A stretch of DNA of 11,832 nucleotides, taken from Lachnospiraceae bacterium. GTDB lineage: Bacteria; Bacillota; Clostridia; Lachnospirales; Lachnospiraceae. Numbering within the stretch: position 1 is the stretch's first letter; every line of letters begins with the position of its first letter. Below, in pieces: positions 5,663 through 11,832 of the stretch. A model generated the notes under the pieces. That model had not been told where the DNA came from and searched no databases. It saw only the letters and a list, made by a program, of their open reading frames with translations. A program made the translations under genes and the position numbers. Location: NCBI GenBank assembly GCA_020860745.1, contig JAJBTR010000382.1, positions 1 through 11,832 on the forward strand. Reading direction: 5' to 3'.

Positions 5663-7732
5663 TTATCCTTCCCTCAGCGACCCGTTCAGTTCCTCCGTCC
5701 CCTCGACCGTAAACACGCCGTCACGAATGATGTCCGCGGTACTCCCGTCGGGATAAATCGCTGTGATCGCACCCAGTTCATTATAGGGGATTGTGATATC
5801 CGTATGACAATTGAAGTAAACCTTCGCCGGATCCTCGCTGCGCAGCACGCTGCATTCATTTTCCTTCGCCACGATATATTTCCCGTCCGGGTTCTTCCGC
5901 TCGACCTCCTCCTCACGGGAATAGCAGGTGTCGCCCACCGCAAAGTGAGGTCCTGTCTTCTCCGCGATCAGAATCGGCATCTTGTCCTGAATCTGATACT
6001 TTCTCGCCATGCGGTAGGCCGTGGTGTTGGTGCCGATGGCAAACTCGCCCATGGGAAGTGTATCGTGGTGCATCAGGACATTATCCTTGATATATTTCCG
6101 GTTCTCGTCTGCCGTGTCAAAGTTCGTGCAGGAGTAAGTATCGATTTTCCCGTCCTTAAACACGAGCTCCAGATTCTGATACTGCAGGCCATTTAAAAAC
6201 ACTTCCGTCACATGGAGGACGCCGTCCGTACCGGCCAGAACCGGGGAGGTAAAGACCTCTCCCACCGGAATATTGACGTCCGCCACACAGTTTTCAAAAG
6301 CAGTCTGGGTATCCGGATCGTCCAGCTGATGAATCGCCACCATCAGATCGGTGTGATTCTCCCCGCAGCCGACAATGTGCACCCGCTCTGCGCCGTCCAG
6401 CGTGTCGATCAGCCGCTGCTGAATCGCCTGATATTTCTTATAATCCAGCGTATTTACTTTCACCGTCTCGGCAAAAATTTCCTCAAACTGCGCGCCGATC
6501 TCCGGTGTCGGATAAGCGATTATCGTAAAACTGCGCTCCTCACCCGGAATATAGTTGTAGATGATCATTCCCCTCTCAGAAGCAAAATGAACGTTCAGCT
6601 TTTCCTGCTCCTTATCAAAATGAATCGCAGACTCTTTATTCTCCGGTGAAAACGGGGACTCCCCGAACACTTCCACCACCGCCGGACCGGCATATGTCAG
6701 CGCTTCCTCCTTATGCTGCTCAAACACCGTCCGGTACACTTCCAGATAGCGCTCCGTGAACGCCTTGTCAAAATAATACGCCCTGTCCTCTCTGTGATCA
6801 AAGTCATACTGGCGGTTCACGGAGGTAGAATATACGCCCCGCTTGCCGCTCCCCTTGTTGGAAAAAGAGGAGACCGGCTCCCGCGCCGCCGTGACCGCAA
6901 GACCCATCTTCCGGAAATTCTCTATAGCAGCCCGCATCATCCGCTCAAAGCCGATAGGGAAATCCAGTTCCGCTGTTTTTTTCTTCGAGAGATCAATCCC
7001 GGCATTCTCAAAACCAATGCGGTATCCTTCCGTATAGGTGTCCGCCATGGCCTGGATCTCCTGCTCTTCCAGCGTATTTAAAAACGCTGCAATCGCCAGG
7101 TCATTCTCCGACACCGGCAGACCATACAGATAAAGATAGCGCAGGTCACTGAGATCCGCATTCATGACAATATCCGAAAAGAAATTATCCTCCGGACAGA
7201 TCATATCATGGATCACATTCTCCACAAAAATCTCGCTGTAGTCATGGAAAAACCAGTAAATCGTATCTCTGGCTTCTTTCAGATCGTCTTCCTCCAGGCA
7301 GTTATACACCTGGACAAAAAGTTCAAAGAGCAGCGTCAGCTCCATCTGTTTTCCCTGAAAAGCGTAAGCAATGCAGCCTTCCATCTCCGAGCAGAGCAGC
7401 GTCAGCATCTGCCCCGCCTCTTCTCCAAGAACAGAAACCGCATACTCCGGATTCGCGTAACTCTCCGCGTAATGGTTCGGAGCGATATGGGCATACAGCG
7501 CCTCCTGATCTGCCCGGCATTCCGCCATGGAGCGCTGCGCGAGACGGCCGTCTTTCTTTTTCTCATAAATCTTCGCTGTTTTTAGTAGAAAAGCAGCGCC
7601 TTTCTTAAAATAATCCCGATATTTTTCCGGAACCAGGTCGTCGGAAGCGATGCGGGAAAGCCGGTCGGTCATCAGAAGATACCGCTCCCCCGTCAATTCC
7701 TCCTCCGGTGCGTTCCAAGCCTGATCAGCCAT
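5663..7732 (-). CDS. M29-type metallo-aminopeptidase with long N-terminal region
   Basis: Predicted cytosolic aminopeptidase of 689 residues that releases N-terminal amino acids from peptides. All five likely metal ligands of family M29 (AmpS/AmpT type) are present in order: E492 in NIPVGEVFTSP, E563 in MGEFAIGTN, H596 in TGPHFAVGD, and H643 and D645 in NCHTDITIPY. These fall in the C-terminal half; well-known M29 enzymes are about 410 residues, so about 280 extra residues precede or extend the family region. That extension is acidic and helical, with no recognised motif, no signal peptide and no membrane segment. The frame starts at 7849, but the ATG at 7732 has GGAGG six bases upstream and is chosen. 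The gene stands alone: 256 bp separate it from the membrane-protein gene upstream, and no terminator follows its stop. Confidence 0.87.
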   Translation of the reverse strand: MADQAWNAPEEELTGERYLLMTDRLSRIASDDLVPEKYRDYFKKGAAFLLKTAKIYEKKKDGRLAQRSMAECRADQEALYAHIAPNHYAESYANPEYAVSVLGEEAGQMLTLLCSEMEGCIAYAFQGKQMELTLLFELFVQVYNCLEEDDLKEARDTIYWFFHDYSEIFVENVIHDMICPEDNFFSDIVMNADLSDLRYLYLYGLPVSENDLAIAAFLNTLEEQEIQAMADTYTEGYRIGFENAGIDLSKKKTAELDFPIGFERMMRAAIENFRKMGLAVTAAREPVSSFSNKGSGKRGVYSTSVNRQYDFDHREDRAYYFDKAFTERYLEVYRTVFEQHKEEALTYAGPAVVEVFGESPFSPENKESAIHFDKEQEKLNVHFASERGMIIYNYIPGEERSFTIIAYPTPEIGAQFEEIFAETVKVNTLDYKKYQAIQQRLIDTLDGAERVHIVGCGENHTDLMVAIHQLDDPDTQTAFENCVADVNIPVGEVFTSPVLAGTDGVLHVTEVFLNGLQYQNLELVFKDGKIDTYSCTNFDTADENRKYIKDNVLMHHDTLPMGEFAIGTNTTAYRMARKYQIQDKMPILIAEKTGPHFAVGDTCYSREEEVERKNPDGKYIVAKENECSVLRSEDPAKVYFNCHTDITIPYNELGAITAIYPDGSTADIIRDGVFTVEGTEELNGSLREG

Positions 7733-7877
7733 AATTTTCCTCCTTTTTCTAATGATGATACCTACGGATTGCTTCGTGTTTACGCACTCCCTCAATCCCC
7801 AAAACACTGCTGTGCATAAGCTCTCACTAAATTCGCATTGCATGCTCATTAAGGGAGAGCATTATCGAAATCCGCTC

Positions 7878-7903
7878 ATTTTAACCTGAAAACCGGCTAA
7901 AAT
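7878..7903. repeat. Small AT-rich inverted repeat
   Basis: ATTTTA (7878-7883) and TAAAAT (7898-7903) are exact inverted copies. One mismatch inside them is followed by CC/GG pairing, giving a short hairpin of about eight pairs with an eight-base loop. It has no U-tract on either strand, so it is not a standard terminator. It sits between the 55-bp palindrome and the aminopeptidase gene, in the probable leader of the latter, and could be an operator or be of no function. Confidence 0.3.
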
Positions 7904-7925
7904 GGCTACTTTCTCGTGTTTTGGC

Positions 7926-7980
7926 GGGTCCCAAAGTCATGAATCGGACCGCAAGCGCTCCATTCATGACATTTTGACCC
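7926..7980. repeat. 55-bp imperfect palindrome downstream of the pyrE cluster
   Basis: The ends GGGTC (7926-7930) and GACCC (7976-7980) pair exactly. Inside them, after five positions that include two A-T pairs, a nine-base arm GTCATGAAT/ATTCATGAC pairs perfectly. The centre (on plus GGACCGC-AA-GCGCTCC) continues the stem with a single mismatch, so nearly the whole 55 bp folds into one long hairpin on either strand. It begins 8 bp beyond the stop of the small membrane-protein gene. No run of U follows on either strand, so it is not a classical intrinsic terminator. It looks like a REP-type or other dispersed intergenic palindrome, or a 3'-end stabilising structure. Confidence 0.75.
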
Positions 7981-7988
7981 TGGTATCA

Positions 7989-8306
7989 TCAAATTCCGTA
8001 TGTATACAATCCTCCCAGCACCACCGTCATGATCAACCCGAGCACCAGGCTGATCCGCGGCGGCACCGGTCTCACTTTTTCCTCCCGCACGGCGAGGATT
8101 CCGAGAACAAGCGCCCCGGCTGCCAGCACCAGCGCGATAAGACCTGCGGTGCCCACAAAAAACTCTGCCTCCCCTCCATAATAAAAGGAAAGGCCGACCG
8201 ACACGCAAAACAGGCCAGCGCCAATCCATCCCGTGACCGAATGATTTAGATTCCGCATCCGAGTCTTACGCGTCCGGCGAAAATATTCTTTTCTGCTGTT
8301 AGCCAT
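7989..8306 (-). CDS. Small three-helix membrane protein of unknown function
   Basis: A 105-residue protein with a strongly basic N-terminus (KEYFRRTRKTRMR, 6-18), then three probable membrane segments (about 25-42, 50-73 and 85-103) and a short basic linker KVRPVPPR between the last two. The charge distribution predicts a cytoplasmic N-terminus. It resembles small uncharacterised Lachnospiraceae membrane proteins (perhaps the DUF6142 group, from memory), but I recognise no functional motif. Its ATG overlaps the end of the VanZ-like gene by 8 nt (ATGGCTAA), so the two are translationally coupled and their products may act together at the membrane. No function is assigned. Confidence 0.8.
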   Translation of the reverse strand: MANSRKEYFRRTRKTRMRNLNHSVTGWIGAGLFCVSVGLSFYYGGEAEFFVGTAGLIALVLAAGALVLGILAVREEKVRPVPPRISLVLGLIMTVVLGGLYTYGI

Positions 8307-8784
8307 TTTCTCTCCTGCGACGGTCTGCCGTCACGTCCCTTTTGTGCTGTATTCCCATATAAAACAGAACCCCGATCACACTGCCTATTGTGTTTAAAAT
8401 CAGGTCGTCCACATCAAAACTGCCGGTCTTTGTCAAAAGCTGCACACACTCCACCGCCAGGCTCAGTTCAAATCCCAGCAGCACGACACGAAAGAAGCCT
8501 CGCAAACGCCGTACCATGGCGGGAACCAGAAACCCAAAAGGTGTAAAAATCAAAATATTCCCGGCCAGATTCAGAAACGAAGCGGCAAAGCCAATCTGCT
8601 CCCGGTAGATCAGAAAACGCCGGATCTCCCGAAAAGGAATCAGATTATAATGGTAAGTCCGGTCCAGATCCGTCCTCCCCATCCGCTCGGAAAAGAACAG
8701 AAAGTAAACCAGCACCACCACATATATGGCAAAGAGAACCCAGCACAAAACCCTGCAACTCTTTTTATGCTTGCTGATGAACAT
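8299..8784 (-). CDS. VanZ-like family membrane protein
   Basis: A 161-residue integral membrane protein with about four helices (11-31, 68-90, 97-117, 127-145). The VanZ-like signature is clear: YNLIPFREI (46-54), NLAGNILIFTPFGFLVP (72-88), E112 in VECVQLLTKTG (111-121), and FDVDDLILNTIG (123-134). The original VanZ gives low-level teicoplanin resistance by an unknown route; most family members, probably including this one, have no tested role, so resistance should not be assumed. The start at 8784 has AAGGA nine bases upstream, and that SD overlaps the pyrE stop region (TAGAAGGA). The 14-nt gap from pyrE and the 8-nt overlap with the next gene put it in the pyrE transcription unit. Confidence 0.92.
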   Translation of the reverse strand: MFISKHKKSCRVLCWVLFAIYVVVLVYFLFFSERMGRTDLDRTYHYNLIPFREIRRFLIYREQIGFAASFLNLAGNILIFTPFGFLVPAMVRRLRGFFRVVLLGFELSLAVECVQLLTKTGSFDVDDLILNTIGSVIGVLFYMGIQHKRDVTADRRRRENG

Positions 8785-8798
8785 GTAAATGTATCCTT

Positions 8799-9473
8799 CT
8801 ATGCACCGTACTGTTCATAGTATGCATCAATTGCCGACTTTAATGTATCGTCAATGACAATCCTGCCATCGTGCGGCCGGTTATAAAGATACTCCACAAC
8901 CTCCGCCATGGTCACGATCGCTCCGGTCTCAAACCCGTAAAGATCGCGGATTTCATCCAATGCGCACTTTTCGCCGCCCTTTCCCACTTCCATCCGGTTT
9001 AAGGAAACCATCAGCCCCACGATGGTCACATCACCCTGCGCACGGATAATCGGAAATGTCTCCTCAATCGACTTGCCCGACGTAGTCACATCCTCAATAA
9101 TAACCACACGGTCGCCGTCTTTAATCTTACTGCCGAGCAAAATACCGGCATCTCCATGATCTTTGGCTTCCTTGCGGTTGGAGCAGTAACGGACTTCTTT
9201 GCCATACAGCTCTGAAAACGCGATCGCCGTCACCACCGCCAGCGGAATTCCCTTGTAAGCGGGTCCGAACAAAACGTCAAAATCCTCGCCGTATCTGTCA
9301 TGAATCGCCTTTGCATAGTAAATGCCCAGCCGATGCAGCTGTGACCCGGTGACATACGCGCCGGCATTCATGAAAAACGGAGACTTCCGCCCGCTCTTTA
9401 ACGTAAATTCTCCGAACTTCAACACATCGGATTCCACCATAAAATCTATAAATTCCTGCTTATACTGTTCCAT
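8799..9473 (-). CDS. pyrE: Orotate phosphoribosyltransferase
   Basis: PyrE joins orotate and PRPP to give OMP, the fifth step of pyrimidine synthesis. The 224 residues are a normal length. It has the N-terminal FGEFTLKSGRKSPFFMNAG segment (20-38), the catalytic-loop region NRKEAKDHGDAG (99-110), and the PRPP-binding loop VVIIEDVTTSGKS (123-135). FGPAYKGIPLAV (69-80) completes the binding site. GGAG sits seven bases before the ATG. A good promoter is found about 140 bp upstream, leaving a leader of roughly 130 nt that may fold. No other pyr gene is in the window; two membrane-protein genes follow on the same transcript. Confidence 0.97.
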   Translation of the reverse strand: MEQYKQEFIDFMVESDVLKFGEFTLKSGRKSPFFMNAGAYVTGSQLHRLGIYYAKAIHDRYGEDFDVLFGPAYKGIPLAVVTAIAFSELYGKEVRYCSNRKEAKDHGDAGILLGSKIKDGDRVVIIEDVTTSGKSIEETFPIIRAQGDVTIVGLMVSLNRMEVGKGGEKCALDEIRDLYGFETGAIVTMAEVVEYLYNRPHDGRIVIDDTLKSAIDAYYEQYGA

Positions 9474-9501
9474 AACTGATCTCCTTCTTTATCGCAAAAT
9501 T

Positions 9502-9571
9502 GCGGCAGTCAACGGGAAACAGAACAAAACCCTGTCCTCTCTGCTTCCTTACTCCATACAGCCTCTGCCGC
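9502..9571 (-). promoter_or_regulatory. Possible folded leader of pyrE
   Basis: In the predicted pyrE transcript GCGGCAG (9571-9565) can pair exactly with CTGCCGC (9508-9502), closing a loop of about 56 nt. The 3' arm is followed by AAUUUU and then by CGCA-AUUU-UGCG, a small hairpin just before the SD. Nested in the loop, GGA-CAG and CUG-UUUCC can pair imperfectly. This could be an attenuator-like leader, but the U-tract is short and I do not recognise a PyrR-binding loop. Confidence 0.3.
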
Positions 9572-9614
9572 TGCTTACTGTCACTCACAGGCACTCTTTC
9601 GAGTACACACGACA

Positions 9615-9643
9615 AGTATAGCATCCCGAATCTGAGGATTCAA
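9615..9643 (-). promoter_or_regulatory. Sigma-A-type promoter of pyrE
   Basis: The minus strand reads TTGAAT (9643-9638), then exactly 17 bp, then TATACT (9620-9615). The -10 box is preceded by TGC, an extended -10 element. Predicted transcription start is near 9607-9608, giving a leader of about 130 nt before pyrE. It lies between the end of the transpeptidase reading frame and pyrE, which is the expected place. Confidence 0.75.
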
Positions 9644-9680
9644 CCCAAATTTACAATTAATCCAGGACCCAAATTTGCAG

Positions 9681-9854
9681 CTATTCCAAGCCGGGCAAAA
9701 TTGCAGAAAAACGGCGTAAGCTGCCTGCTAACGCCCCTGCAGAAGCGTCCGCCCCATCTCCGGAGGATGTGCCGGATTCTGTTCCGGAGGAAGAATCCGA
9801 TTCCTGCCAGGATGTTCCCTCTCCTGATGAAGCATTGCCGTCTGTTCCCGCACT
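9681..9854 (-). pseudogene. In-frame continuation of the transpeptidase tail beyond a TGA
   Basis: Directly after the TGA at 9855-9857 the same reading frame stays open for 57 more codons, to a TAG at 9681-9683. About the first 43 codons encode the same kind of Ser/Gly/Thr/Asp/Glu-rich sequence as the tail before the TGA, for example SAGTDGNASSGEGTS and SGTESGTSSGDGADAS. The last part (ALAGSLRRFSAILPGLE) is more ordinary. Compositional continuity argues that the tail was once, or still is, about 57 residues longer. Possible causes are a nonsense mutation, a sequence error or readthrough. It cannot be an independent gene, as it has no start or ribosome binding site. Confidence 0.6.
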
Positions 9855-11832
9855 TCAGGATATACCGGCATCCGCGGCAGTATCCGTCCTGTTGCTCTCC
9901 TGCGCATCTGCCTGTGAACCAGAGTCTGACCCCGAACCTGTAGCAGTGTCTGCATCGGAGTCTGTGTCCGTGGCTGCATCAGAGTCTATGTTCACATCTG
10001 CATCGGAGCCTGTGCCTGTGTCTGCATCGGAGTCTGCATCCGTGTCTGCACCGGAATCAGTATCCGCATCTGCACCGGAGTCTGTATCCGCCACCTCGTC
10101 CGCCTCAGAAGAATTCGTATTCGAACCCGACCCGGTTGAAGTTCCCGTCGTCTTACTGCTGCTCTCTGTCCCGGAAAGCGTATAGACCAGCACCGGATCA
10201 CCCTTACTGAGATTTTCGTAAATCTTTTTTGCAGCGCTCAGAGGGAGATTGATGCATCCGTGTGAACCGCTTGTCTTGTAAATCGTCCCGCCAAACCGGC
10301 TCCGCCAGGTTGCATCATGCATCCCCACGCCGCCGTTAAACGGCATCCAGTAGGACACCGGCGTCGCGTAGCCATCTCCCCGAAGGGTCGCATTTCTCTG
10401 TGTGTAAGTCACCGGATAGATTCCGGTAGGCGTAGACATCCCCTTTGCCACATTGCCGGGCACAAAATCCGACTCTACGATCAGCGCTCCATCCTTATAA
10501 AAATACAGATGCTGCGCAGTCAGATTAATCTCCACATAGGTATCCCCGTAATCATTCTCGCCGTGACTGGCAGCTGTGTGAGAATAATTCGGCTCCCTGA
10601 CCACATCCTCCCCGGCGGCGAGCTCCGCCAGGAGCGCTTCTGTCTCCGCTTCCTGATCCAGCTTCCAGCCATAACTCCCCTTCGAAATGGTAACCGTAGA
10701 ACCCCAGGTTGTCTTCAGCGTATGTTCCGTGTACTGCGTATCATACTGCTCCGCAAAGTCGGCGACAAAAGCTGCGACAGCTTCCTCATTTACAGAGACT
10801 GAGAAATCCTCGCCAAGGGTAATCCAGCCGCTCATTTCTCCCTTGCTGATCTCAATCGTCCCGATATCCAGCATATCATATGTAATATTCACTGCGAGCA
10901 AAGTATTCATCTGCTCACAGGCGTCAATCAGCTCCCGGGATTCCTCCGTATAAACCGGATTTTCATAGCAGTCCGTATCCTCCAGGTTCAGGCTTTCTGT
11001 CAGAGAACAGATCGCAGTGTCCACAGCCGCAGACAATGTATCCATCTCCATATAAGTGCCGTATACCTCCGGCTCTATCTCAAAAGTCTCCGATTCGGCA
11101 AACACAATCTGTGCGTCCGCAGTCACCGTCATCTGCTCCGCATCCATACAACCCAGAGCAGCCAGCACATCCGCCAGCAGGTCAGCGTCATAAATCACGG
11201 TGTTTCCCGGTTCATACGTGCTGCTTTTCCAGAATACCGCCGGCCATGCAAAAGCTTTCTGTTCTTCCAGAATTTCATCCAGCGTTCCGTCAAACACAAC
11301 CTGCAGACCGATATCAGCGCCGCGAATAGTCTCCGCACTGCCGCCGCGCTCTTCCAGCACCAGCTCGTAACCATTTACTTCTTCCACAATCATTCTTTCC
11401 AGTTCATCCACAGTTTCCGAGGAACAGTCAATTCCGTTGATTGTCGTATTAGGAAGATAATGTCCAGTGTAGAAGACACCAATGCCCAGATAAACAGCAG
11501 CCGCAGCAGCTGCAACAACAGGTAAAATAATATGCAGTTTCTTTTTTCTTTTCTTTCCTTCAGCAGAGGAATCTGTAGTATCCCCAGAGACTTTACTTCC
11601 GGATTCTTCTGTTCTCTTCTTCATTTCCTCGTCCAGCTTCTCTGCTTTCTGCGGAATTTCACCATCCGCTTCCGTATCTTTCTCCGACATTCCGCCATCC
11701 GGCTCCGCTGCTTTCACTGACATTCCATCATCTGATTCCGCGGTTTCCTCTGGCATACCGTCACTCGATTCCACACCTCGTAACAATAGTGCGGACACCT
11801 CTGTATTTTCTTCCGCTACCCTGCCGGCTTTT
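9855..11832 (-). CDS. Membrane-anchored L,D-transpeptidase (YkuD), 5' end beyond window
   Basis: Predicted peptidoglycan cross-linking enzyme with its catalytic domain outside the membrane. Numbering is from the GTG at 11798. Residues 10-75 are cytoplasmic and carry about six degenerate 11-residue acidic repeats. KKRKKK (82-87) precedes one membrane helix (about 89-110). Residues 115-410 resemble the peptidoglycan-binding-4 region found in such proteins. The YkuD domain (about 420-540) has H494 in GMHDATW and SGSHGCINL with catalytic C515, so the active site is intact. The tail (541-647) is Ser/Asp/Thr/Gly-rich. No signal-peptidase or sortase site was seen. The frame stays open to the right edge with coding-like residues (AGRVAEENTEV), and neither the GTG at 11798 nor the ATG at 11756 has a good SD, so the true start is probably outside. 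The TGA at 9855 may be premature. Confidence 0.88.
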   Translation of the reverse strand, partial: KAGRVAEENTEVSALLLRGVESSDGMPEETAESDDGMSVKAAEPDGGMSEKDTEADGEIPQKAEKLDEEMKKRTEESGSKVSGDTTDSSAEGKKRKKKLHIILPVVAAAAAAVYLGIGVFYTGHYLPNTTINGIDCSSETVDELERMIVEEVNGYELVLEERGGSAETIRGADIGLQVVFDGTLDEILEEQKAFAWPAVFWKSSTYEPGNTVIYDADLLADVLAALGCMDAEQMTVTADAQIVFAESETFEIEPEVYGTYMEMDTLSAAVDTAICSLTESLNLEDTDCYENPVYTEESRELIDACEQMNTLLAVNITYDMLDIGTIEISKGEMSGWITLGEDFSVSVNEEAVAAFVADFAEQYDTQYTEHTLKTTWGSTVTISKGSYGWKLDQEAETEALLAELAAGEDVVREPNYSHTAASHGENDYGDTYVEINLTAQHLYFYKDGALIVESDFVPGNVAKGMSTPTGIYPVTYTQRNATLRGDGYATPVSYWMPFNGGVGMHDATWRSRFGGTIYKTSGSHGCINLPLSAAKKIYENLSKGDPVLVYTLSGTESSSKTTGTSTGSGSNTNSSEADEVADTDSGADADTDSGADTDADSDADTGTGSDADVNIDSDAATDTDSDADTATGSGSDSGSQADAQESNRTDTAADAGIS
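9949..10091 (-). repeat. Degenerate tandem repeats encoding the Asp/Ser/Thr-rich tail
   Basis: Short units related to TCTGCATCGGAGTCTGTGTC (plus strand) recur with lengths of roughly 24-30 bp and multiple substitutions. On the coding minus strand they give DTDSGADAD, DTDADSDAD and DTDSDADT type segments with an acidic residue at nearly every second position. The pattern suggests expansion by slippage or unequal recombination. The opposite strand is also open here, as expected for such repeats. Confidence 0.75.
11574..11771 (-). repeat. Six degenerate 33-bp repeats encoding 11-residue units in the cytoplasmic N-terminus
   Basis: Consecutive units can be lined up as ESSDGMPEETA, ESDDGMSVKAA, EPDGGMSEKDT, EADGEIPQKAE, KLDEEMKKRTE and ESGSKVSGDTT. 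The shared pattern is E-x-D-x-x-M/I with a Lys/Glu-rich end. An 11-residue period is compatible with a right-handed helical or elongated arrangement. The first three units are the most alike. They lie just before the basic stop-transfer stretch and membrane helix of the transpeptidase, so they are on the cytoplasmic side. Confidence 0.6.

Noticed and set aside
8299..8784. Teicoplanin resistance gene vanZ
   Set aside because: The family match is good, but no other van genes are present and most VanZ-like proteins have no shown role in resistance.
9769..10185. Long plus-strand open frame rich in Ser, Glu and Val
   Set aside because: It is the mirror of the tandem repeats in the transpeptidase tail; repeats keep several frames open. 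It has no SD and no recognisable domain.

Overview
The window looks like a chromosomal stretch from a Clostridia-type Firmicute, most likely a Lachnospiraceae relative. This is inferred from the gene families, the strong GGAGG-type ribosome binding sites, the moderate GC content, and a YkuD L,D-transpeptidase with a long pre-catalytic region; no taxonomic marker gene is present. Every supported gene, twelve in all, is on the minus strand, so transcription runs from right to left.

Right part (11832 to 7989): a membrane-anchored L,D-transpeptidase comes first. It runs off the right edge at its 5' end, and its Ser/Gly/Asp-rich tail is interrupted by an in-frame TGA. A good sigma-A-type promoter then drives pyrE (orotate phosphoribosyltransferase). 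A VanZ-like membrane protein follows 14 nt later, then a small three-helix membrane protein that overlaps vanZ by 8 nt; the three look like one transcription unit. A 55-bp imperfect palindrome lies 8 bp beyond its end.

Middle (7732 to 4716): an M29-type metallo-aminopeptidase with a very long N-terminal region, then a two-copy imperfect tandem repeat, then an overlapping nucleotidyltransferase (MNT) and HEPN gene pair of the toxin-antitoxin type. The HEPN gene ends 2 nt before purE.

Left part (4713 to 412): purE, purM and purN are tightly packed (purM and purN overlap by 7 nt). purD follows after a 120-bp gap with a possible promoter, then a HAD-family phosphatase. PurE, PurM, PurN and PurD carry out four of the steps from PRPP to IMP; purF, purL, purC, purB and purH are not in the window. 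PurN lacks two of the three residues regarded as catalytic in the family. At the left edge is a 3'-truncated second nucleotidyltransferase.

The most interesting points are the altered PurN active site, the interrupted but still open tail of the L,D-transpeptidase, the HEPN/MNT pair apparently riding at the head of a purine operon, and the two unexplained structured repeats between genes. I do not see a clearly new defence or mobile system.
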